From an uncultured Lachnospiraceae bacterium (lineage in GTDB: Bacteria > Bacillota > Clostridia > Lachnospirales > Lachnospiraceae): a DNA stretch of 64,000 nucleotides. A program made the translations under genes and the position numbers. Below, piece by piece: positions 1-8,072 of this stretch. The notes under the pieces were generated by a model. That model searched no databases and was not told the origin of the DNA. It saw only the letters and a program-made list of their open reading frames with translations. Position 1 is the first letter of the stretch; each line of letters starts with the position of its first letter. The stretch lies in contig URPH01000001.1 of NCBI GenBank assembly GCA_900549665.1, forward strand, positions 186,001-250,000. The letters are read 5' to 3'.

Positions 1-410
1 ATCCGTGTAATGATCAGCGACTGGGATACTCCCGGAAGTGTATATTCCAGATTGAGTGATGCCGCAGCGCCAAAGCAGGCACTGACTCCCGGACAGCTTT
101 CATATGGGATGGAAAGCTTATCCAGTTCATCCATCTGCTCCCGCACAGCTCCGTAAATACTCGGTTCTCCGGTATGGAGACGGACCACCATCTTATCCGA
201 TGCATGCGCCTTTTTCATCACCTCAATGACCTCTTCCAATACCATTTTGGCACTGTCATGGATCTCACAGTCTTTTTTTGCATAATTTAAAAGCTCCGGA
301 TTTACCAAAGATCCGGCATATATGATCACATCTGCCTGCTTTAGCAGATGCATCCCTCTTACCGTTATCAGATCTACCGCTCCGGTTCCTGCTCCAACAA
401 AGTAAACCAT
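1..410 (-). CDS. cbiF: Cobalt-precorrin-4 C11-methyltransferase, partial (C-terminus beyond window)
   Basis: SAM-dependent methyltransferase of the anaerobic cobalamin pathway that methylates C-11 of cobalt-precorrin-4. The first 136 residues are present; the reading frame is open to the left edge, so the 3' part of the gene lies outside the window. Visible family marks are the N-terminal glycine motif GAGTG (residues 6-10) and the SAM/substrate-binding stretch VVRLHTGEPSIYGA (75-88), which is nearly diagnostic for CbiF/CobM. ATG at 410 has GGGAG seven bases upstream. The start lies inside the 3' end of cbiD (37 bp overlap), so the two are translationally coupled and belong to the same B12 operon. 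Confidence 0.93.
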   Translation of the reverse strand, partial: MVYFVGAGTGAVDLITVRGMHLLKQADVIIYAGSLVNPELLNYAKKDCEIHDSAKMVLEEVIEVMKKAHASDKMVVRLHTGEPSIYGAVREQMDELDKLSIPYESCPGVSACFGAAASLNLEYTLPGVSQSLIITR

Positions 411-1486
411 TCTTCCACTCCCTTACTCTTCGCAAGCTCTCCCATTTCATTGGAGAACAAAATACAATCTATTTTCAATTTCTGTCCGCTCCGTTTTTCC
501 ATATAAAAACAGATTTTTTCCACGACCATCTGCATGATCTGATCTACCCTTTGGGTCGGTATCAAAAGTCTTATCGCCTCTTCTGTATTGACGCATCTAA
601 GAACCTCTCTGACAATCCCTGCCTCCACTCCTGCCCGGATGGCAAAAGCAGAAAGAATTTCCATACGGCAGTCTGCCTCCTTGGAATGGGTGTTCATGAT
701 GCCGCCCGCCACCTTGATAAGCTTTCCGATATGGCCGGTAAAAAGCATTTTTGAAAATCCGAGTTCTACCGCCATATCAATCGTATCTCCGACAAAATTG
801 CTGCATTTAACACTTTTATCCAGATCATATCCATAATGATTTTTCATAAAGTCAAGCCCATAATTTCCCGGAGAGACCGCAACATAATCATATCCCTGCA
901 CACGTCTCTGTTTCAATTCAACCCGGATCGTATCCAGAATGGCCTGACTGCTCATCGGCTCCACGATCCCGCTCGTCCCAAGGATCGAAATTCCGCCGAC
1001 AATTCCAAGGCGGGGATTAAATGTTTTGTGGGCCAGTTCCTCTCCATCCGGTACATAGATCAATACCTTAAGACCACCCTTATAATCTAAAAGCCGGCAG
1101 ATTTCTTTAACCTCTCTTAGGATCATTTCCCTTGGAACATGATTAATGGCCGCATTGCCCACCGGCTGGTCAAGTCCCGGCTTGGTGACTCTTCCGACAC
1201 CCATACCACCGTCAATCTCAATTTCTCCATCCCTGTTTTCTTCCAGACTGACCTTCGCATAAATATAGGTTCCGGTCGTGATATCCGGGTCATCACCGCC
1301 ATCCTTGATGACCGCGCAGCTGACCTCTGTTTCAGACCTTTGAATATCCAGAATCTTTGCCCGGTACAATATCTTTTTTGGAGTTTCTATTTCAATCTCT
1401 ATTTTCTGTTTTCCACTTAAAAGCATGTAGGCCGCTGCCTTGGCTGCTGCCGCGGCACAGCTTCCGGTCGTAAATCCGTATCGCAT
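374..1486 (-). CDS. cbiD: Cobalt-precorrin-5B C1-methyltransferase CbiD
   Basis: 370 residues, the usual CbiD length. The protein opens with the characteristic RYGFTTGSCAAAAAKAA stretch (residues 2-18) and carries the conserved PGLDQPVG and glycine-rich GGISILGTSGIVEPMS regions. CbiD methylates C-1 of cobalt-precorrin-5B in the anaerobic corrin ring synthesis, in the cytoplasm. AAAGGAG precedes the ATG. It follows cbiC by 11 bp and overlaps cbiF downstream, so it is an internal gene of the cobalamin operon. No oddity seen. Confidence 0.95.
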   Translation of the reverse strand: MRYGFTTGSCAAAAAKAAAYMLLSGKQKIEIEIETPKKILYRAKILDIQRSETEVSCAVIKDGGDDPDITTGTYIYAKVSLEENRDGEIEIDGGMGVGRVTKPGLDQPVGNAAINHVPREMILREVKEICRLLDYKGGLKVLIYVPDGEELAHKTFNPRLGIVGGISILGTSGIVEPMSSQAILDTIRVELKQRRVQGYDYVAVSPGNYGLDFMKNHYGYDLDKSVKCSNFVGDTIDMAVELGFSKMLFTGHIGKLIKVAGGIMNTHSKEADCRMEILSAFAIRAGVEAGIVREVLRCVNTEEAIRLLIPTQRVDQIMQMVVEKICFYMEKRSGQKLKIDCILFSNEMGELAKSKGVEEWFTLLEQEPER

Positions 1487-1497
1487 GAAAGCTCCTT

Positions 1498-2142
1498 TTA
1501 TCTCGTTAATTCATACATCAGTGCATTGCATATCGCCGCTGCAATATTGCTGCCACCCTTTCGTCCCCTGTTTACAATATAAGGCACTCCGGTCTGCATG
1601 ATCAATTCCTTTGCAGCCTCCACATTGACAAAGCCCACCGGTACACCGATCACAAATGCCGGCCGGTAAATTCCTTCATCGATCATATCATACAGTTCCA
1701 ACAGGGCCGTCGGCGCATTTCCGATCGCAAAAATAACCGGTCCCTGTATCTGGCTGGCTCTTTCCATGCTCACCACGGCTCTGGTCACCCCCCGCCTTTT
1801 GGCTTCCTTTGCAACATCCTCATCTGCCATAAAGCAGTGGGCACGACAGCCCAGCTTTTTTAGTGCCGTTTTATTGATGCCCGCCAATGCCATATTAGTA
1901 TCCGTTACAATATCAACACCCGATTTCAGCAGTTTTTTTGCAATTAAAACCGCATCCTCTGAATACATCATGGTCTTTGCATAATCAAAATCGGCACTGG
2001 TATGAATAACCCTTTTTGTGACCATTTCCTGTTCTTTACAAAGAACGATTCCTCTCTCATTCAATTCCTCTGAAATAATCTCAAAACTGCGTTTTTCAAT
2101 ATCCTGCGGCTGCAGACATTCTACCTCATAAACCTGTCCCAT
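1498..2142 (-). CDS. cbiC: Cobalt-precorrin-8 methylmutase CbiC
   Basis: Moves the methyl group from C-11 to C-12 to give cobyrinate in the anaerobic B12 route. 214 residues from the chosen start. The catalytic histidine sits in RVIHTSADFDYAKTM (His47), and the family's NAPTALLE and GVPVGFVNVEAAK segments are present. An in-frame ATG exists 21 bp further upstream (2163), but AAGGGG with a six-base spacer points to the ATG at 2142. Forty-seven bp separate it from cobD. It lies between cobD and cbiD in the riboswitch-controlled operon. Confidence 0.94.
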   Translation of the reverse strand: MGQVYEVECLQPQDIEKRSFEIISEELNERGIVLCKEQEMVTKRVIHTSADFDYAKTMMYSEDAVLIAKKLLKSGVDIVTDTNMALAGINKTALKKLGCRAHCFMADEDVAKEAKRRGVTRAVVSMERASQIQGPVIFAIGNAPTALLELYDMIDEGIYRPAFVIGVPVGFVNVEAAKELIMQTGVPYIVNRGRKGGSNIAAAICNALMYELTR

Positions 2143-2189
2143 TTTTCTCCCCTTGTTATCCATAAATCAGCCATATCCCGATCCGACTA

Positions 2190-3296
2190 TTATTTTATGG
2201 ATTCATTTTCTCTGTTATCATTTCTTATCATTTTGCTTTGTACTTTTTGACTATTTGTATCATCCTGTATTGCACGCAACAGGATGATGTTTTCCTCATG
2301 TTTTTTCACTGCGATCCGGTAATATCCTTTGGAAAGCCCCCGAAAATTCTGACAATCCCGGATAAGAATACCGCATTGCAGCATATACTCATACAGCGAC
2401 TTTCCCTGATGCAGGGACTGATCATACACAAGGATAAAATCAGCCTGTCCGGAATACACTGTAAAACCGGCTTTCCCAAGCTCCGTTTCCAGAAACTGTC
2501 GCTCCTTTTTCACATAGCCCCTTGTCTCTTTTATAAAATCTGTTTCCTTTATGCAGGCCATTCCGGCAGCCTGCGCCACAACAGAGGTATTCCACTCCGG
2601 CAGGTGTCTTTGTATTGCCAAAAGGATATTTTCGTTGCTGCATACAAGATAGCCAAGCCTAACTCCCGGTATGGAAAAAATCTTGGTAAAAGCTTGTACT
2701 ACGATCAGATTCCTGTAGTTTTCTGTTTCGCCTAACAAGCTGTATCCATCCTCGCAAAAATCAATGAAGCATTCATCCGCTACAACAACAATTTCCTTTT
2801 CCCTGCAGATATCCAGTATCTTTCTTAAAAAATCCCGGTCTAAAAGTGCCCCGGTCGGATTGTTGGGATTCGCAAGAAACAATAAATCAATATCTGCATC
2901 CAGCGCTTTAAAAAAACGTTCCGTCAGGAGAAACTTTTCCTCTTTTTTGGTCTCATAAAAAACGACCTCTCCCTCTGCTGCCATGGCTGCATGCTCATAG
3001 CCATAAAAGGATGGAACAGGGATCAATATCTTCTGTGGCTTTAATGCGTGGATCACTGCCATAAAAAGCTCCGATGCTCCATTTCCGAATATCAGATTTT
3101 CAGAAGAGATCCCAAGCATCCGGCCAGTTTCCTCACACAATGCCTGCGCATTGATCTGCGGATAATGCACGCACTGTCTGACTGATTTATATATAGCCTC
3201 TTCTACCCTTTCCGGAATTCCCAAAGGATTGATATTTACGGAAAAGTCCAGTTGTATCTGCTTATCATAAATATCTCCTCCATGTATCTGTTTCAT
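2190..3296 (-). CDS. cobD: Threonine-phosphate decarboxylase CobD (PLP aminotransferase fold)
   Basis: Decarboxylates L-threonine O-3-phosphate to (R)-1-amino-2-propanol phosphate, the linker CbiB attaches to adenosylcobyric acid. 368 residues from the start used here, beginning MKQIHGGDIY and followed by the CobD hallmark DFSVNINPLG. Fold-type I PLP signatures: ANPNNPTG (142-149), ADECF Asp174, and the Schiff-base lysine in FTKIFSIPGVRLGY (about Lys205). The open frame extends 49 codons upstream with ATGs at 3386 and 3443; I reject those because GGAGG lies five bases before 3296 and because homologues start at the HGG motif. HisC is the alternative for this fold, but neighbours and the HGG motif favour CobD. 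Confidence 0.9.
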   Translation of the reverse strand: MKQIHGGDIYDKQIQLDFSVNINPLGIPERVEEAIYKSVRQCVHYPQINAQALCEETGRMLGISSENLIFGNGASELFMAVIHALKPQKILIPVPSFYGYEHAAMAAEGEVVFYETKKEEKFLLTERFFKALDADIDLLFLANPNNPTGALLDRDFLRKILDICREKEIVVVADECFIDFCEDGYSLLGETENYRNLIVVQAFTKIFSIPGVRLGYLVCSNENILLAIQRHLPEWNTSVVAQAAGMACIKETDFIKETRGYVKKERQFLETELGKAGFTVYSGQADFILVYDQSLHQGKSLYEYMLQCGILIRDCQNFRGLSKGYYRIAVKKHEENIILLRAIQDDTNSQKVQSKMIRNDNRENESIK

Positions 3297-3394
3297 CGCA
3301 TCCTCCAGCTCATCTTTCCTTCCCGATTTTGTTGCCCAATCATCCGGCTCATCTTTCTGCCTTCTGTGTTTGTCCTGTCCGCTCATCCTCTTTA

Positions 3395-4366
3395 TCAGAT
3401 CAGGGAAACAGTCAACAGCAACAACACGCAGATTCCTTCGCAAAGAAGGGCCGTGATATACATCAGCCGGTTGGTTCTCTTAATATCCTCAGTCTCAACC
3501 TTACGCACCGGATCTCCGATATAGGGCTTTTTTACAATTTTACCAAAATAGCTTGCATCTCCGGCAAGCTGGATTCCCAGAGCACCGGCACAAACCGATT
3601 CTGTCTGGGCCGAATTGGGACTTGCGTGCTTTCTGCTATCCCTTCGGTAAATTTTCCATGCCCGGTTCGGATTCCCATCTTTCAAAAAAGTCGTGGCAGC
3701 CACCATCAGACAGGCGCTGATACGGGCCGGGACAAAATTTACAACATCATCCAGCTTTGCCGCTGCTCTTCCAAAGTACAGATACCGGTCATTTTTATAC
3801 CCGATCATGGAATCCATCGTATTGACAGCCTTGTATAAAAAGCCAAGCACCGGGCCTCCCAATGCCGTATAAAGCATGGGGGCGATCACGCCGTCAGAGG
3901 TATTTTCCGCAACAGTTTCAACGGCTGCCTTTACAACGCCTTCCTCTGTCAGATTTTGCGTATCCCTGCCAACGATCATGGAAACTGCATGCCTTGCATC
4001 CTCAAGCGTCCCATGCTTTAACCGGTCATATACCTTCATACTCTCATCCTTCAGGCTCTTGATCGCCAAAATCTGATAGGTCATGATCATTTCAACTCCG
4101 GCACCAAGTAACGGATGAAGCCGGTAGGCTGCAAACAGGAGAATGCATGTAACAAGCCCGGTCACCAAAAGCACGGTTAAAACAGTCATACATCCTCCCC
4201 GGTATTCTTTTTTTTGATCGCGTTTTCCGTCCTTATAAAAAAGCTTTTCCGCCTGGGAGATCAGGTTTCCGATCAGACGGATCGGGTGCGGAAGCCAGTA
4301 TGGATCACCAAACAAAAGATCCATAATAAATCCAAGGAAAAACGCTGCCAGATGATATTTCAACAC
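3395..4366 (-). CDS. cbiB: Adenosylcobinamide-phosphate synthase CbiB (integral membrane)
   Basis: Membrane enzyme that joins aminopropanol (phosphate) to adenosylcobyric acid. 323 residues. The N-terminal signature LLFGDPYWLPHPIRLIG and the internal VAETVAENTSDGVIAP region are typical CbiB motifs; several hydrophobic helices are evident, including 60-85 and the C-terminal LLLLT end. The start is GTG at 4366, with GGAGG nine bases upstream; it overlaps the end of cobC by 7 bp. cobD, which makes the linker, is next downstream, so substrate supply and use are adjacent. Confidence 0.94.
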   Translation of the reverse strand: MLKYHLAAFFLGFIMDLLFGDPYWLPHPIRLIGNLISQAEKLFYKDGKRDQKKEYRGGCMTVLTVLLVTGLVTCILLFAAYRLHPLLGAGVEMIMTYQILAIKSLKDESMKVYDRLKHGTLEDARHAVSMIVGRDTQNLTEEGVVKAAVETVAENTSDGVIAPMLYTALGGPVLGFLYKAVNTMDSMIGYKNDRYLYFGRAAAKLDDVVNFVPARISACLMVAATTFLKDGNPNRAWKIYRRDSRKHASPNSAQTESVCAGALGIQLAGDASYFGKIVKKPYIGDPVRKVETEDIKRTNRLMYITALLCEGICVLLLLTVSLI

Positions 4367-4992
4367 TTGTTTTCCTCCGTTTCACCCAGTTTCTTTACAT
4401 CTGTTATCTCAGTCGCAGCTTCCGACCATTTCACGGTGCAGATATAACCTTCCCCGGTCGCAACCTGATAATCAAAATAATCTTTTTGGGTATAGCTGCT
4501 AAGCAAAGCCATAATCGTACCTCCATGTACAACAATGCCAACGCGCTTTTTTCCATGGCAGCTATCCTCAAACAGTATCTTTAAAAACCCGGCTCTGCAT
4601 CGTTTGATAAAATCCTCCCTGCTTTCTCCATCCGGAAAGGGAAGCATCCCATTGCTGTCGATAAAGGCCTGATAGCGCTCATCCGTCTGCAGCTCCTTAT
4701 AATTTTTCCCTTCAAATGCTCCAAAATCAATTTCGATCCATTCCTTTACCGGCATCATATCCAGCTGCGGATACAAAAGCTCTGCTGTCTGCCTGCAGCG
4801 TTTCATGGGACTGCCATATAAAATATCAACGGCCGGATACATAAGCTGCTCCTTTTTTAGACGTAAAGCTTCTTTTCCCTTTTCTGACAGTTCCTCATCT
4901 GTCCTTCCCAGATATCGTCTTTCTTCATTGGCCTTTGTGGCTCCATGACGGATCAGGACAAGCTCTATTTGATTTTCTGTCCGATTCCGCAT
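4360..4992 (-). CDS. cobC: Alpha-ribazole-5'-phosphate phosphatase-like histidine phosphatase
   Basis: Histidine phosphatase superfamily protein (210 residues) with the catalytic LIRHGATKANEERRYLG signature (Arg15, His16) and a second histidine in VVHGGTIMALL. Placement in the B12 operon between the cobU-like gene and cbiB implies removal of the 5'-phosphate from alpha-ribazole phosphate or adenosylcobalamin phosphate (CobC role). It overlaps the upstream gene by 28 bp and cbiB by 7 bp. By sequence alone a generic phosphoglycerate-mutase-like phosphatase is possible; context decides. Confidence 0.87.
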   Translation of the reverse strand: MRNRTENQIELVLIRHGATKANEERRYLGRTDEELSEKGKEALRLKKEQLMYPAVDILYGSPMKRCRQTAELLYPQLDMMPVKEWIEIDFGAFEGKNYKELQTDERYQAFIDSNGMLPFPDGESREDFIKRCRAGFLKILFEDSCHGKKRVGIVVHGGTIMALLSSYTQKDYFDYQVATGEGYICTVKWSEAATEITDVKKLGETEENKC

Positions 4993-5369
4993 ATCACTCT
5001 CACCACCTCATCTGCCTCTTTTGCAAGGCTTATCAGAATACGTCCCAGACGATCCCGGTATTCTCTGTCAAAAGCATCCATCGGTACAATGCCGTTTCCG
5101 ATTTCATCGCTGATGATAATGCAGTCCGGAAATTGTCTTATCAGCTCCTCAAGCTTTTCTTCCGGACGGTTACCTTCTGCTAACTCATTTTTTACCCAGA
5201 TATGAAAATGATATAGTACGATCGGAGCTTCATCGTCCTTTTTTTCAATATCCCTATCCAACAGCTTTTTTTCATCTGCCATATCCACAACATTCCCTTT
5301 CTCAATGGAAAAATGCTGCATCACATAACCAAGCTTTCCCTGCGCATATCCGCCAATTACCAATTTCAT
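4965..5369 (-). CDS. Short CobU-like protein with degenerate P-loop
   Basis: 134 residues, shorter than bifunctional CobU (about 180). The N-terminus MKLVIGGYAQGKLGYV imitates the CobU P-loop but has Leu where the phosphate-binding Ser/Thr should follow Lys. The C-terminal half keeps the CobU-type SDEIGNGIVP motif, the FDREYRDRLGR stretch and the ADEVVRVICGI ending. I infer either a partner for, or a diverged paralogue of, the P-loop-bearing cobU 0.9 kb upstream, which keeps the complementary motifs. It lies between cobS and cobC. Catalytic activity cannot be judged from sequence. Confidence 0.75.
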   Translation of the reverse strand: MKLVIGGYAQGKLGYVMQHFSIEKGNVVDMADEKKLLDRDIEKKDDEAPIVLYHFHIWVKNELAEGNRPEEKLEELIRQFPDCIIISDEIGNGIVPMDAFDREYRDRLGRILISLAKEADEVVRVICGIGQKIK

Positions 5370-5405
5370 CCCTGCAATCTCCGTTTTACAATTTATAGAC
5401 AGTTT

Positions 5406-6176
5406 TTATCTGAATCCAATCTGTATAACCGCCGCTACAATCACCATGCAGATCTCACATAAAAGCACAAAATAACCGGCTGTATCTCCGGTGATACCGC
5501 CAAGCTCTTTTTTCGTCCTTCTGTAATAGTACGCCATTGCTAACAATGCACCGGCTGTCACACACATTCCGGCATAAAAAGACTGCCAGAGCATAAATGC
5601 CACACACAGGATTCCCTGCATGATCAGAAAAAACAGGGTGCGCCTCTTAGCAGCGCTCTGTGCAAACATCTGTAAGCTTCCATCCTTTTTTGCTCCCGGA
5701 AAGGTCAACACGGCAATTCCGGAGAGGCAGCGCGACAGAAAAAATCCGGCACAGACAAGCAGTAACAGATCCGTATCCATAATTTCAGAAAACGCCCCAA
5801 GATACAGCAGGCCATAACCGGCAAGCATGATAACGGCAAAAGCTCCGATATGTGAATCCTTTAAAATTTCCAGTTTTTTCTCCCGCGGGCGATAGGAATG
5901 AAACGCATCCATGGTATCCATAAATCCATCCACATGAAATCCACCCGTAATAAACAACGGGATTGCTGCCCCGACAAACACATAGCCTGTGGCTCCGATT
6001 CCAAAACGGTCACAAACTGCCTTCCATGCAAACAGACAGGCCCCGATCAGCGCACCGATCCATGGAAAAAAACAGAGCATATACTTCATATCCTCTTCCT
6101 TCCATTCAAACTGTACAACCGGAATATTGGAATATATGGAAAATGCGATCACGCATGCTTTTATCAAATGTATCAT
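5406..6176 (-). CDS. cobS: Adenosylcobinamide-GDP ribazoletransferase (cobalamin synthase) CobS
   Basis: Integral membrane enzyme that joins adenosylcobinamide-GDP and alpha-ribazole (phosphate) to make the nucleotide loop of B12. 256 residues with multiple hydrophobic helices. The acidic signature GGFHVDGFMDTMDAFHSY followed by EILKDSHIGAFAV is the CobS hallmark. An in-frame ATG exists at 6206, but GGGAGGAA lies seven bases before the ATG at 6176. It sits 90 bp downstream of cobU, with a tandem duplication of the cobU tail in between, and just upstream of the short cobU-like gene. Confidence 0.93.
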   Translation of the reverse strand: MIHLIKACVIAFSIYSNIPVVQFEWKEEDMKYMLCFFPWIGALIGACLFAWKAVCDRFGIGATGYVFVGAAIPLFITGGFHVDGFMDTMDAFHSYRPREKKLEILKDSHIGAFAVIMLAGYGLLYLGAFSEIMDTDLLLLVCAGFFLSRCLSGIAVLTFPGAKKDGSLQMFAQSAAKRRTLFFLIMQGILCVAFMLWQSFYAGMCVTAGALLAMAYYYRRTKKELGGITGDTAGYFVLLCEICMVIVAAVIQIGFR

Positions 6177-6210
6177 ATTTTTATTCCTCCCGCTCTTCTG
6201 CTGCATCTAT

Positions 6211-6305
6211 ATTCAGCCTTAATCTGTGTTTCAATCGCAGTTTGACATCTCACCCTCAATCTGTGTTTCAATCGTAGTTTGACATCTCACCCTTAATCCA
6301 TGTTT
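6211..6305 (-). repeat. 37-bp tandem duplication spanning the cobU 3' end
   Basis: Two adjacent copies of a 37-bp unit, differing at only a few positions, followed by a third partial copy (about 16 bp). The first copy encodes the last residues of CobU (ending MSNYD and its stop codon); the second would encode a near-identical tail (ending MSNCD then stop) but lies after the stop. The copies abut with no spacer. It looks like a slippage or unequal-exchange duplication of the gene end that left the CobU frame intact. Confidence 0.8.
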
Positions 6306-6960
6306 CAGCCGTAACTGCAGGTTCTTTAACCATGGCTGGTATCCCAACCACTACCTCTGTCACCACATCGGCCACCGCCGCAAGCTTTTGGTTGACGATT
6401 CCCATAGTCTTAATATATTCCATCGTCATTTCATCATAGGAAACTCCATCTTCAAATACATTATTGCTGACAATCACAAGCTGCTGCAGCGGCTGATGCA
6501 GCTTCATGATATCATCCACGATTTTATCGGCAACAGCTTCTGCACTACAGTCCTTGCTTTTTTTCAAACCTGTTTCCTTAACATCACAGTCATCCGTATG
6601 CATGTCCTCAACATGCGGATCATCCGCATACATATCATCCGCATACATATCTTCAGCATATATGTCTTTGGCAAACATCTCATTTGCCACCAGATTGGAC
6701 ACACATTCAAGCATCGCACTTTTTTTGCCTGCATCCATCTGTGTCAATGCTCCGGATACATGAACCGGCTGCTCGATCGTATCAAACCGTTTTCCTTCCC
6801 GCTGTTTTCTGTGCTTTTGCACACGCCTTCTGCTCTCTTCATCACAGACCTGCATCGTCGCGATATAATATTTTTTACCTGCATCAGGAAGAGAAAAAAG
6901 AAGCTCTTCCGCATACGCGGATTTGCCGCTCCCGCTTCCGCCGATTATCAGATACATCAT
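6268..6960 (-). CDS. cobU: Adenosylcobinamide kinase/guanylyltransferase CobU with acidic repeat insert
   Basis: Phosphorylates and guanylylates adenosylcobinamide. 230 residues, longer than typical CobU. N-terminal P-loop GGSGSGKS (7-14), the YYIATM strand (31-36), the nucleotide-accepting histidine region VQKHRKQR (47-54), and DTIEQP (60-65) are intact. The segment ECVSNLVANEMF (85-96) is the clostridial form of the CobU core. Residues 98-127 are an acidic insert made of six pentapeptides, after which VIVSNNVFEDG replaces the usual SNEVGxGIVP motif. The start ATG overlaps the cobT stop (ATGA). The insert and the weakened C-terminal motif are unusual. Confidence 0.88.
   Translation of the reverse strand: MMYLIIGGSGSGKSAYAEELLFSLPDAGKKYYIATMQVCDEESRRRVQKHRKQREGKRFDTIEQPVHVSGALTQMDAGKKSAMLECVSNLVANEMFAKDIYAEDMYADDMYADDPHVEDMHTDDCDVKETGLKKSKDCSAEAVADKIVDDIMKLHQPLQQLVIVSNNVFEDGVSYDEMTMEYIKTMGIVNQKLAAVADVVTEVVVGIPAMVKEPAVTAETWIKGEMSNYD
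6580..6669 (-). repeat. Six in-frame 15-bp repeats inside cobU
   Basis: Six consecutive imperfect 15-bp units encode pentapeptides of the form (K/E/D)-D-(I/M)-Y-A, becoming more degenerate toward the C-terminal side (DDPHV, EDMHT, DDCDV). The central two units are almost identical at DNA level. The expansion keeps the frame and adds a strongly acidic, Tyr/Met-rich loop to the enzyme. Confidence 0.85.
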
Positions 6961-8072
6961 GGCTGTTGAAACCTTTCATACTCTTCAATATGGATATCGG
7001 AAAAAGTCGTCCTGTCCTGATAAATACACAAGGCCATATCAAGCAGGGAAAACATCATAACCGCCCCGGTTCCTTCTCCCAGTGCCATATCCGCTTCGAT
7101 CACCGGATCAACGCAAAGCTCCTTTGCAAGATACTGCACCGCCGGTTCCTTACCCTTATGAGAAGGAATGAGATATTCCCTTACTCCCGGTACCAGTCTT
7201 TCCGCAAACAGGGCTCCGACCATGCTGATGATGCCATCCAGCACAATGGGGACTTGATATGCAGCGCCACCGATGCAGATACCTGCAATCCCGCACAGAT
7301 CCAGCCCTCCGACCGTCTGCAAAATTTCCAGTGCATCTGCATGATACAGATCATATTTTTCCAGAGCCTCATCAATAACCTCTATTTTATGTCGTAATGC
7401 CTCATCACAAAGCCCCGCACCACGGCCGGTGACTTTAGCTGCCTTGCAATGAAGTAACGCCGCCGCACAGGCACTGCTCGTAGTAGTATTTCCAATTCCC
7501 ATTTCACCGGTTGCTAAAAGTGTATACCCCTTTTCTTTGCATTCCTTCACCATTTCCATACCGACCAGGACAGCCTGTAAGACCTCATCACGGCTCATGG
7601 CAGGTTCGTTTTTAAAATTTCTGGTCCCATGGGCAACTTTTTTATCCAGCACACCTTCGATCCGTTCTGTCGTATTCATGCCGATATCAACCGGTATCGT
7701 ATCTGCCCCGATATGCCTTGCCATACGGCATACGCTGGAAGTCTTGGCTGCCATATTTTTAGCAACGGCTAACGTGACCTCCTGCCCGGACTGGCTGATT
7801 CCTTCTGCCACGATTCCATTATCGGCGCACATGATAATGACCGCCTTTTTGGAAATGTCGATCTGTTCACTGCCCTGAATGGCACCGAGCCTTGCGATCA
7901 GGTCTTCAAAACGTCCCAGTCCGTCAATCGGCTTCGCAATCCCATCCAGATTTTTCCGGATAGCTTTGTATATATCCGTATCCGGCTTTTTTATATCAAA
8001 AGCTTTTAATATGCCATTTTCCATACGGCTGCTTTTATCCTGACTACAACCTGCTTTCTCTAAGCATTCCAT
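6957..8072 (-). CDS. cobT: Nicotinate-nucleotide-dimethylbenzimidazole phosphoribosyltransferase CobT
   Basis: Makes alpha-ribazole phosphate from the lower-ligand base and nicotinate mononucleotide. 371 residues, slightly long because of a short N-terminal extension. Family motifs seen: KPIDGLGRFEDL, MCADNGIVAEG (81-91), MGIGNTTTSSA, GRGAGL, and the C-terminal PSHKGKEPA region with its acidic residue. GGAGG with a six-base spacer supports the ATG at 8072 rather than the ATG at 8024. The start overlaps the cbiP end by 29 bp and the stop overlaps the cobU start by 4 bp. Confidence 0.94.
   Translation of the reverse strand: MECLEKAGCSQDKSSRMENGILKAFDIKKPDTDIYKAIRKNLDGIAKPIDGLGRFEDLIARLGAIQGSEQIDISKKAVIIMCADNGIVAEGISQSGQEVTLAVAKNMAAKTSSVCRMARHIGADTIPVDIGMNTTERIEGVLDKKVAHGTRNFKNEPAMSRDEVLQAVLVGMEMVKECKEKGYTLLATGEMGIGNTTTSSACAAALLHCKAAKVTGRGAGLCDEALRHKIEVIDEALEKYDLYHADALEILQTVGGLDLCGIAGICIGGAAYQVPIVLDGIISMVGALFAERLVPGVREYLIPSHKGKEPAVQYLAKELCVDPVIEADMALGEGTGAVMMFSLLDMALCIYQDRTTFSDIHIEEYERFQQP

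Noticed and set aside
6211..6305. Possible CRISPR repeats (37-bp units with a GTTTCAAT-like start)
   Set aside because: Units abut with no spacers and derive from the cobU coding end; there are no cas genes.
6684..7397. 237-codon plus-strand open frame across cobU/cobT
   Set aside because: Antisense shadow of two well-supported genes, with no initiation signal.
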